Below are positions 1-5,809 of a stretch of 11,204 nt of DNA, one piece after another (the stretch's first letter is position 1; every line of letters starts with the position of its first letter). The stretch covers positions 1 through 11,204 of the forward strand of contig JALWEK010000105.1 in NCBI GenBank assembly GCA_027014185.1, given 5' to 3'. Under the pieces are notes generated by a model, which saw nothing but the letters and a program-made list of their open reading frames with translations, had not been told where the DNA came from and made no database searches. Position numbers and translations under genes: made by a program. This DNA is from Aquificaceae bacterium. GTDB taxonomy: Bacteria; Aquificota; Aquificia; Aquificales; Aquificaceae.

Positions 1-617
1 GCATGGACTCGGCCACGCTTCTCTGGCTCGCAAAGAGGGAGTTCGACAAGGTCTGGGCTATCTCCTTCGACTACGGACAGAAGCACAGGGTAGAGCTAAA
101 ATACGCCAGGGAGCTGGCAAAAATTGCAGGGGTTGAGGACCATATAGTAGTTCGACTCCCAATATACAAGAGCATAAAGGGAAGCGCCCTTATAGACGAG
201 AGCGTCGAGGTTCCCTCCGAGGACTACCCCGAGAACGAGCCTCCTATAACCACGGTCCCCATGAGGAACCTGAACTTCCTAGCGATAGCGAGCGCTTTCG
301 CCGACTCCTTAGAGATAGAGCATATAGGGATAGGGGTCCACGCCCTCGACACTCCCTACCCAGACTGCAGACCTGAATTCATAACGGCCGCAGAGTCTGC
401 CATAAACGCGGGTTCGATCCTGACAGCGAAGAAAAAGATCAGAATCCACGTCTGGGCACCCTTTCTCGGAATGACCAAGAGGGATATAGCCCTCCTGGGG
501 AAGGAGCTGGGAGTCCCTTACGAGAAGACCTACTCCTGCTACAGAGGTACCGAACCTCCCTGCGGGGAGTGCCCCACCTGCAGACAGAGGGAGGAGGCAC
601 TTCAGGGCATCCTTTAA
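1..617 (+). CDS. queC: 7-cyano-7-deazaguanine synthase QueC (5' end outside window)
   Basis: QueC is the ATP-dependent cytoplasmic enzyme that converts 7-carboxy-7-deazaguanine to preQ0 in queuosine biosynthesis. The gene is cut by the window edge. The ATG at base 3 is internal, because it falls inside the family's N-terminal SGGxDS pyrophosphatase loop (MDSATLLW here) and the preceding partial codon fits the Gly. About a dozen residues are therefore missing. Visible signatures, numbered from that Met, are SFDYGQKH (21-28), the nucleotide-site segment TTVPMRNLNFL (83-93), YPDCRPEF (119-126), and the C-terminal zinc site with Cys at 179, 187, 190 and 193 (CGECPTC). Length and motif order match E. 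coli QueC. The TAA stop lies inside a TTAA shared with the convergent membrane-protein gene. The enzymes that make its substrate (QueD and QueE types) are not clearly in this window, since the QueD-like gene at 6541 has an atypical active site. Confidence 0.96.
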   Translation, partial: MDSATLLWLAKREFDKVWAISFDYGQKHRVELKYARELAKIAGVEDHIVVRLPIYKSIKGSALIDESVEVPSEDYPENEPPITTVPMRNLNFLAIASAFADSLEIEHIGIGVHALDTPYPDCRPEFITAAESAINAGSILTAKKKIRIHVWAPFLGMTKRDIALLGKELGVPYEKTYSCYRGTEPPCGECPTCRQREEALQGIL

Positions 618-1810
618 GTAGATCTGTGCAATGCACCCCTTATGCCTGCCATCACACCGAACAACCCCAGCAGCACGAACATACCTAGGATCCCATCCAC
701 CAAACGCGAGAGGGCTAAATCAAAGATCATCTCCAGCAGATCGCTATCTCCCCTGAGATGTCTGTATATTGCATAGCCCCACACGCCACCGAAGGATATT
801 ATCAAAAGCACAGCCAAGCCAAACACGCCCTTTGCACCTTTCTCTCTCTCCTCCACTGACCCGCTTCTGAGTTTTGTAGCCAAGATATACACTGGCAGGA
901 AGAAGATCAGCAATACAACAAGACCGCTTGCTATAAGTCCGGCGATAGCTGAAAAAGGGTCTTTAAGGATATGTCCGGAACGGAACATGAACCACATGAA
1001 TAGTGCAAAGAGGACCACAAAAGAAGAAATCGCCAAGTTATACCAGGGGTTTGCGTACTCCCTACCAGCTATTATCTCACCTACACTTCGCACGTCCCCC
1101 GTGTCAAGGAGATCTTCGGGTATATCACTTACCGGCTCTCCCTTTGTTTTCAGAAAGAAGCTCTCTACACCGAACTTATCCCCTTCAACCACGAGCGCCA
1201 GCTCGCACCCCTCCTTCCAGCTATCCTCTGGAGGAAAGCTATCGTCAAGATCGAACTTGAAAGGTATCTCCACGAAATTTTTGAAGATCACGGGGTAGGT
1301 TTTTATGCTCTGAGACCATATAGCCTTCTCGCCTATCCTCTTTTCCCTTTGAGAGACCACGTAGGCTTGCTGGAGAACAAGGCTCACTTTTAGTGGCTCT
1401 CTCACGACAGACGTGCCCTTTAACCTTACCACTCCGCTTAGAGCTCCACCTGGAGCAAACTCCTCCTCCTCAATCACGATCTCCCTTGAAATTCTTATGC
1501 CTCTGATAGTCTTGCGCAGGGCGTAGAGAAGAAAACCAATACCTATAAGCGTGAAGATTATAAAGGTAATGGTCGCCGGGTTCTCGAGGAATATCCGGGG
1601 TATCTTTTCCCACTCTTTGTAGTAAAAGGGGAGCGCCACTAGTACAAAGAAAACCCCTAAGCTAGCAGCAACGTAGGACGGTACCGAGTATCTGGCCTCT
1701 ACAAGGGGCCTGTTGAGATCTCTCCTGAACCTCAGAACGGCGTACACGAAGTAGGCGACCGCACCCGTGAGAGCAAGTAGGTATAGAATAAGAGGCAGTT
1801 TATCCAGCAA
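614..1810 (-). CDS. Seven-helix membrane protein with a central arrestin-like domain, function unknown
   Basis: This is a 398-aa integral membrane protein that I cannot assign to a named family. Hydrophobic segments lie near residues 7-26, 46-63, 80-97, 257-277, 286-311, 328-348 and 366-389. Between helices 3 and 4 is a soluble, beta-rich stretch (about 105-245). Its start, EFAPGGALSGVVRL (117-130), followed by alternating strands, a VEIPFKFDL segment (180-188) and a late LALVVEG strand (204-210), resembles the pattern of arrestin-fold domains (PGxxLxGxVxL, then xIPFxFxLP). That is a resemblance by eye, not a proven homology. The start is TTG at 1808-1810. On its own strand AAGGAGG sits about 8 bases upstream, a strong ribosome site that decides the start. 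It is divergent from pyrD and convergent with queC. Sampled lines are AT-richer than pyrD and trpS, which suggests a less constrained or later-acquired gene. Confidence 0.88.
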   Translation of the reverse strand: MLDKLPLILYLLALTGAVAYFVYAVLRFRRDLNRPLVEARYSVPSYVAASLGVFFVLVALPFYYKEWEKIPRIFLENPATITFIIFTLIGIGFLLYALRKTIRGIRISREIVIEEEEFAPGGALSGVVRLKGTSVVREPLKVSLVLQQAYVVSQREKRIGEKAIWSQSIKTYPVIFKNFVEIPFKFDLDDSFPPEDSWKEGCELALVVEGDKFGVESFFLKTKGEPVSDIPEDLLDTGDVRSVGEIIAGREYANPWYNLAISSFVVLFALFMWFMFRSGHILKDPFSAIAGLIASGLVVLLIFFLPVYILATKLRSGSVEEREKGAKGVFGLAVLLIISFGGVWGYAIYRHLRGDSDLLEMIFDLALSRLVDGILGMFVLLGLFGVMAGIRGALHRST

Positions 1811-1832
1811 CCAAGCCCCCTCCTTAATAACC

Positions 1833-1838
1833 TATACT
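1833..1838 (+). promoter_or_regulatory. Candidate -10 element for pyrD
   Basis: TATACT matches the sigma-70 -10 consensus at five of six positions and ends 10 bases before the pyrD ATG. No recognisable -35 lies 16-18 bases upstream. The expected transcription start would be near base 1845, which leaves almost no leader. The only purine run before the ATG (TAGGA) is too close to act as a normal Shine-Dalgarno. Confidence 0.35.
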
Positions 1839-1848
1839 AATTTAGGAT

Positions 1849-2790
1849 ATGGCAGCCGACCCTGACCTCTCAGTAGAGCTATTCGGCATAAAGTTCAAGA
1901 ACCCTGTCTGGACCGCCAGCGGAACCTTCGGCTACGGTTTAGAAGCCAGAGAGATATACGATCTCTCGAAGCTGGGGGCTGTAGTTACGAAGGGAATATC
2001 TCTGAGACCGAGGAAGGGCAACGAGACGCCGAGGATAGTGGAGACTCCGTGCGGTATGCTCAACTCCATAGGGCTTCAGAACCCGGGGGTAGAGAAGTTC
2101 TTAAAGGAGCTCTACCCTGAGATAGAGAAGCTAGACACCCACTTCATAGTGAACGTCTTCGGGGAGACGGAGGAGGAGTACGTGGAGGTCTGCAAGGCTC
2201 TCGAGTCCGCGGAGAAGGTGGTCGCCTACGAGCTGAACGTTTCCTGCCCCAACGTGAAGAAGGGAGGGATAGTTTTCGGACATGACCCTATCGTCCTGGG
2301 GAACCTGGTAGAGAGCATAAAGAAGAACATAAGGAAGCCTCTTCTCGTGAAACTCTCTCCCAACGTTACTGATATTACGGAGTTCGCCAAGGTCTGCATA
2401 GACTCCGGTGCTGACGGTCTCGTTCTTATAAACACCCTCCTTGGCATGAGGATAAACATCTACAAGGAAAGACCGGAGCTGTCCACGAAGACCGGAGGGC
2501 TCTCGGGGCCGGCGATACTGCCGATAGCCGTGAGGATGATATGGCAGACCTTCGAGAAGTTCGGCCATCGGGTTCCCATAATCGGTGTGGGGGGGATAAC
2601 CACCCACGAGGACGCCCTAGAGCACATCTACGCCGGGGCCTCAGCTGTCCAGATAGGGACTGCCAACTTCTACGATCCCCTGTCTCCCCTAAAGGTCATA
2701 GAGGGGATCAGAAGCTTTATGAAGGAGAAGGGCGTGGAGAGCTTCAAAGAGCTTGTAGGAAGGGCTCACAGGCTCGATGTGAAAACTTGA
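1849..2790 (+). CDS. pyrD: Dihydroorotate dehydrogenase, class 1B catalytic subunit
   Basis: PyrD oxidises dihydroorotate to orotate with FMN in pyrimidine biosynthesis. The 313-aa length and signatures fit the cytosolic class 1 enzymes: [15 protein letters not shown] (16-30) at the FMN site, TKGIS (47-51), [14 protein letters not shown] (67-80), NVSCPN (130-135) with catalytic base Cys133, LLVKLSPN (165-172), NTLLGMRIN (195-203), [10 protein letters not shown] (216-225), GVGGI (246-250) and QIGTANF (268-274). A catalytic cysteine instead of serine excludes the quinone-linked class 2. The NTLLGMRI and GGLSGPAI wording points to class 1B, which works with a PyrK iron-sulfur/FAD subunit and NAD+. 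No pyrK is in the window, so it would have to be encoded elsewhere. The ATG at 1849 is the natural start, giving the usual short N-terminus before the first strand. The gene stands alone as a transcription unit, and its TGA overlaps the -35 of the next one. Confidence 0.96.
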   Translation: MAADPDLSVELFGIKFKNPVWTASGTFGYGLEAREIYDLSKLGAVVTKGISLRPRKGNETPRIVETPCGMLNSIGLQNPGVEKFLKELYPEIEKLDTHFIVNVFGETEEEYVEVCKALESAEKVVAYELNVSCPNVKKGGIVFGHDPIVLGNLVESIKKNIRKPLLVKLSPNVTDITEFAKVCIDSGADGLVLINTLLGMRINIYKERPELSTKTGGLSGPAILPIAVRMIWQTFEKFGHRVPIIGVGGITTHEDALEHIYAGASAVQIGTANFYDPLSPLKVIEGIRSFMKEKGVESFKELVGRAHRLDVKT

Positions 2791-2815
2791 CTTAATGACA
2801 TCATGAAGTCATATT
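2787..2815 (+). promoter_or_regulatory. Promoter of the toxin-antitoxin operon
   Basis: TTGACT (2787-2792, five of six to the -35 consensus) and CATATT (2810-2815, four of six to the -10 consensus) are separated by exactly 17 bases. The predicted transcription start, about 7 bases past the -10, falls at or beside the antitoxin ATG (2823), so the message would be leaderless. The -35 includes the last bases of pyrD and its stop codon. Confidence 0.6.
2795..2812 (+). promoter_or_regulatory. Probable autoregulatory operator of the toxin-antitoxin operon
   Basis: The 18-bp sequence ATGACATCATGAAGTCAT is a near-perfect palindrome: 16 of 18 positions pair, the exceptions being one symmetric pair. 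It also reads as two tandem 8-bp half-sites (ATGACATC, ATGAAGTC). It fills the spacer between the -35 and -10 and overlaps the first three bases of the -10. Ribbon-helix-helix antitoxins commonly bind such tandem or dyad sites to repress their own operon. The position would let the antitoxin, or its complex with the toxin, block RNA polymerase. Confidence 0.7.
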
Positions 2816-2822
2816 TCTTCGT

Positions 2823-3065
2823 ATGAAGAGAGTTACCACGACGGTAAGGCTTAGCGAAGAGAAAGCAAGACTTTTAAGAGCTATAGCAGGGTACGAAGGT
2901 AAGAGGATAAACGATATAATCAACGAGCTAATAGACGAGTACATAAACAGACACAGGGAGACACTTGAGCTCATCTCTATACCTAATTTTCTTGAAGAAT
3001 GCAGGGAGGGTCTTGAGGAAATAAAAAGAGGGAGAGGAAAGGAGCTCAGTGAGCTGGACGATTAA
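2823..3065 (+). CDS. Ribbon-helix-helix antitoxin of a type II toxin-antitoxin pair
   Basis: This 80-aa protein has the layout of a dimeric ribbon-helix-helix antitoxin. The N-terminal strand KRVTTTVRLSEE (2-13) has alternating residues that would contact DNA bases. Helix 1 (about 10-24) and helix 2 (about 28-44, RINDIINELIDEYINRH) follow. The charged C-terminal segment (about 45-80) would wrap the toxin. It is expected to neutralise the downstream RelE/ParE-type toxin by direct binding and to repress its own promoter through the dyad just upstream. Its reading frame overlaps the toxin gene by 17 bases, so the two are translated together. There is no Shine-Dalgarno before the ATG. GC content is well below that of pyrD and trpS on either side, consistent with acquisition as a unit. 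The exact subfamily (RelB-, ParD- or CopG-like) cannot be fixed by eye. Confidence 0.85.
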   Translation: MKRVTTTVRLSEEKARLLRAIAGYEGKRINDIINELIDEYINRHRETLELISIPNFLEECREGLEEIKRGRGKELSELDD

Positions 3066-3315
3066 GCTGTCCTCGACCGCAGAGAAGAAATTTAAGAAGC
3101 TTGATAGAAAGGCGAGAGCACGGATAAAGGGTTCCTTGCGGGAACTCAGTAATGCAGAGAACCCAATACTTCACAGAAACGTGAAACCTCTGGTTGGAGA
3201 GCTTAAAGGTTTTTACAGATTGAGGGTGGGAGACTTCAGGGTTATATTCGCTTTGTTGGAAGATGAGAGGATTATCGCTGTGGTCAACATAGCCTCAAGA
3301 GAAAGTGCTTATTGA
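3049..3315 (+). CDS. RelE/ParE-superfamily toxin
   Basis: This is an 88-aa basic protein of the RelE/ParE fold. An N-terminal strand (WTIKLS, 3-8) is followed by a Lys/Arg-rich helical hairpin (about 10-36). Then comes the family's hallmark strand block, GELKGFYRLRVGDFRVIF (50-67), IIAVVNI (75-81) and the ending ASRESAY (82-88). In ribosome-dependent RelE toxins, basic residues plus a C-terminal tyrosine act in mRNA cleavage. Here Arg58, Arg64, Arg84 and the terminal Tyr88 are placed for such a role. The YRLRVGDFRVIF wording favours a RelE-type mRNA interferase over a gyrase-poisoning ParE, but this is inference. The start is GTG at 3049, with GGAG four bases upstream inside the antitoxin gene. 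It is the second gene of a two-gene operon and ends 24 bases before trpS. Confidence 0.87.
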   Translation: MSWTIKLSSTAEKKFKKLDRKARARIKGSLRELSNAENPILHRNVKPLVGELKGFYRLRVGDFRVIFALLEDERIIAVVNIASRESAY

Positions 3316-3326
3316 AAACATTAAAG

Positions 3327-3332
3327 TAAAAT
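3327..3332 (+). promoter_or_regulatory. Candidate -10 element for trpS and the operon behind it
   Basis: TAAAAT (five of six to the -10 consensus) ends 7 bases before the trpS ATG, so transcription would begin at the ATG itself. The gap between the toxin stop and trpS contains no Shine-Dalgarno. A TTGAAA at 3312-3317 is only 9 bases upstream, too close to be its -35. The same TAAAAT hexamer lies 6 bases before folP. Confidence 0.4.
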
Positions 3333-3339
3333 ACTTCTC

Positions 3340-4527
3340 ATGCGAATAGTGAGCGGAATGAGACCCACCGGGAAGCTCCACCTGGGACACTACTTCGGCG
3401 TTATAAAGAACTGGGTCCAGCTCCAGAATCAGCATGAGACCTTCTTCTTCGTCGCCGACTGGCACGCACTTACGACAGCCTACAAGAAGACCTCAGACCT
3501 TCAGAGGAATATAAGGGAGCTCATGATAGACTGGCTCACCCTCGGGCTAGATCCTGAAAAGAGCGTACTTTTCATACAGTCGAGGGTAAAGGAGCACGCA
3601 GAACTTCACCTTCTCTTTTCGATGATCACCCCCAAGAGCTGGCTCGAGTGGAACCCCACCTACAAGGACATGAAGTACAACCTCCTCAAGCTACAGGACA
3701 TAGCCCTCCAGTTCAAGGGCGGGCTAAGGGACGTGGTTAAGGAGTTCATAAACATGATCCCCTACAAGGTTGAGGACTTCGAGCGCTTCGAGGAGCACCT
3801 TCTGGACGACCTTGCGGATACATTCATAGCCGCCCTGTTCGAAGGGGAGATAGAGCCCGAGCTTCTGAAGAACCTCAACGTGTCTAAGAGGGATTTCTAC
3901 GAGACGGACACGTACGGCTTCCTGGGATACCCTGTCCTGCAGGCTGCAGACATACTCATATACAAGGGACAGGGAGTTCCCGTTGGGGAGGATCAGCTAC
4001 CGCACATCGAGCTCACGAGGGAGATCGCGAGAAGGTTCAACTACCTCTACGGGGAGGTGTTCCCTGAACCTGAGGCGCTTCTTACGGAGACTCCAAAGGT
4101 CCCGGGGACTGACGGGAGGAAGATGAGCAAGTCTTACAACAACGCTATATTCTTTGCGGACTCGAAGGAAGAGGTCCAGTTGAAGGTTATGAAGATGTTC
4201 ACCGATCCCCAGAAGCTACGCAAGAACGATCCTGGAAGACCCGAGATATGCCCGGTCTTCATGTACCACAAGCTCTTTACAAAGGATCCGGCCAGGGTTG
4301 AGGAGATAGAGAGGGACTGTAGAGCTGGAAAGCTGGGATGTGTTGACTGTAAGAAGATTATGCTGGAAGGCCTCGAGGAGTTCCTAGGACCTTTCCGGGA
4401 AAAGCGGGAGGAGATAAAGAAGAACCTGAAGGAGGTAGAGGAGATTTTTATCAATGGTTCGGTTAAGGCGAGGAGCTTTGCCGCCGAAACTATGGAAGAA
4501 GTCAGGGAAGCTATGAACCTCAAATGA
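3340..4527 (+). CDS. trpS: Tryptophanyl-tRNA synthetase with a [4Fe-4S] cysteine motif and a large insertion
   Basis: This class I synthetase charges tRNA-Trp in the cytoplasm. The signatures are clear: SGMRPTGKLHLGHYFG (5-20) with the HIGH-type HLGH, DWHALTT (40-46), GYPVLQAADILIY (196-208), GEDQLPHIELTREIARRFN (216-234) and KMSKS (261-265). At 395 aa it is about 60 residues longer than typical bacterial TrpRS (around 330). The extra length lies between TYKDM (107-111) and FLGYPVL (194-200), a stretch of 82 residues where E. coli has about a dozen, and it is probably helical. Near the C-terminus, Cys304, Cys327, Cys334 and Cys337 form exactly C-x22-C-x6-C-x2-C, the motif described for the iron-sulfur TrpRS of Thermotoga maritima. 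It heads a chain of seven touching or overlapping genes, and its TGA overlaps the next ATG (ATGA). Confidence 0.96.
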   Translation: MRIVSGMRPTGKLHLGHYFGVIKNWVQLQNQHETFFFVADWHALTTAYKKTSDLQRNIRELMIDWLTLGLDPEKSVLFIQSRVKEHAELHLLFSMITPKSWLEWNPTYKDMKYNLLKLQDIALQFKGGLRDVVKEFINMIPYKVEDFERFEEHLLDDLADTFIAALFEGEIEPELLKNLNVSKRDFYETDTYGFLGYPVLQAADILIYKGQGVPVGEDQLPHIELTREIARRFNYLYGEVFPEPEALLTETPKVPGTDGRKMSKSYNNAIFFADSKEEVQLKVMKMFTDPQKLRKNDPGRPEICPVFMYHKLFTKDPARVEEIERDCRAGKLGCVDCKKIMLEGLEEFLGPFREKREEIKKNLKEVEEIFINGSVKARSFAAETMEEVREAMNLK

Positions 4528-5567
4528 TAGAGATCCTCTTCCTTATTCTTTTATTCCCCTCCCTTCTGATCATGTGGTTCCTGCTCTTTCCCGTGAAGTT
4601 CGTGAGAAAAGCCAGGGCCTCCGAGGTGATCCTCGACCCTCCCGAAGGCTACGTTTACTCTTACGTTCTCCACATACACACCCAGTTCTCGTACGATTCC
4701 CTGGGGAAGCCTGATGATGTAATAAGGGCTCGGGACAGATGTGGTATAGATTACGCGGTTGTCACAGACCACGAGAACGACCACATAAAGGCCTTCGCAG
4801 ACGATAGACTGGTTGCCGGGAGGGAACTGAAGCTGAACGACGAGAATGGGAACCTCCTGGGAGATCTGCTCGATCTGGGAGAGGTAAAGATAATAGCCCA
4901 CCATCTCAGGGGTAAGTACAGGTGGAAGCTCGAAAAGAGGAGGGATTACTTCTTCGAGCTGGTGGACCTCAGGGACAGCCTTCTGGAGAGGAAGTGGAGG
5001 CTATTCGCTTACATACTCTCAGCCGCTCTGCTCTACCCCCTTTTGGGGAAGGGTAGGTTGATTAAACACTTTACCAAGCTCGTTGATGTGGAGAGGTACG
5101 TGGAAAAGTTCTTCGAGGAAGGGTGGAGGAACAGAGTCGTGGGAGGACTCGACCATCACGTCAAGCTCTACCTGAGGGAGGTGGGCAAGAGGATCCTCGT
5201 CCCAGGCTACGAGCTCTCCTTCTCTTTGATGAGGAACTTCCTGCTCTCGAGGTTTCAGGTAGATTCGAGGGAGGATTTCATTAGAGCGCTTAAGGAGGGG
5301 ATAAACCTTATATCCTTCAGCGAGAAGGCCTCATTCGTGTGGAGCGAGGAAGGAAGGCTAATGGTATATTCCCCCTTTGGAAACACTTACGTGGTCGTTG
5401 TTTCCGAAAAGGGAAAGAGATGGGAGTTCTTGGGATCCAACGTCGATTTCTTACCAGAAGATAAGGGTTACTATTTAGTGATAGGATATACCTATGCATT
5501 TAGGCTGGGAAGCGTGCTCTTTGGTATCAAGCCGCTCTTTGTCTCCGACCTTCTGGAGGTTACCTGA
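4524..5567 (+). CDS. Membrane-anchored PHP-domain phosphoesterase
   Basis: This 347-aa protein has one N-terminal membrane helix (about 4-24) followed by a PHP (polymerase and histidinol phosphatase) metal-dependent phosphoesterase domain. The metal-binding motifs are HIHTQFSYDS (50-59), VVTDHEND (79-86), AGREL (98-102, Glu101), IAHH (124-127) and GLDHH (208-212, Asp210 and His212). This is the usual order for a trinuclear active site. The second half (about 225-347) includes a beta-rich tail unlike a polymerase PHP domain. The substrate is unknown; related stand-alone PHP proteins hydrolyse phosphate esters including nucleotides. A few basic residues (Lys25, Arg28, Lys29) follow the helix, suggesting that the catalytic domain faces the cytoplasm. 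It overlaps trpS by four bases and the next gene by one, and probably depends on translational coupling since it has no separate leader. Confidence 0.85.
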   Translation: MIEILFLILLFPSLLIMWFLLFPVKFVRKARASEVILDPPEGYVYSYVLHIHTQFSYDSLGKPDDVIRARDRCGIDYAVVTDHENDHIKAFADDRLVAGRELKLNDENGNLLGDLLDLGEVKIIAHHLRGKYRWKLEKRRDYFFELVDLRDSLLERKWRLFAYILSAALLYPLLGKGRLIKHFTKLVDVERYVEKFFEEGWRNRVVGGLDHHVKLYLREVGKRILVPGYELSFSLMRNFLLSRFQVDSREDFIRALKEGINLISFSEKASFVWSEEGRLMVYSPFGNTYVVVVSEKGKRWEFLGSNVDFLPEDKGYYLVIGYTYAFRLGSVLFGIKPLFVSDLLEVT

Positions 5568-5809
5568 TGTCTGAGGTTGAGAAGCCCCTCCCTGACTGGA
5601 TAAAGGAGAAGATCCTTAAGAAGGTTCAGAACAAGGCCCTTGCAGAGGAGGCCTTCAAGTACATAAAGCTCGTGGAGAGGGAAGACGGGACCGTCTGGGT
5701 CAAGGAGGAGTTCGAAGACCTGAACAAGCACGCCCTCCTCTTCATGGTCCTCAGCGGTGTGAACTATGCCCAGCGGCTCCTGAGGGGAGAGGATATAGAG
5801 GATGATTAA
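5567..5809 (+). CDS. Small charged protein of unknown function (80 aa)
   Basis: I do not recognise this protein. It is highly charged with an acidic C-terminus (RGEDIEDD), has no membrane helix or cysteine, and looks mostly helical: helix about 10-36, a short strand pair around DGTVWV (40-45), then helix 48-73. Its coding nature is supported by its place in the operon. The PHP stop and its ATG share a base (TGATG), it overlaps the next gene by 8 bases, and its third-position base use matches the neighbours. Position between a phosphoesterase and a diguanylate cyclase is the only clue to role, and no function is claimed. Confidence 0.75.
   Translation: MSEVEKPLPDWIKEKILKKVQNKALAEEAFKYIKLVEREDGTVWVKEEFEDLNKHALLFMVLSGVNYAQRLLRGEDIEDD

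Noticed and set aside
626..636. GTGCAATGCAC palindrome just after the queC stop, considered as a terminator
   Set aside because: A one-base centre cannot form a hairpin loop and there is no T-run. It also lies inside the opposite coding sequence.
3312..3317. TTGAAA as the -35 of the trpS promoter
   Set aside because: It is only nine bases from the TAAAAT hexamer, too short for a sigma-70 promoter, and it overlaps the toxin stop codon.
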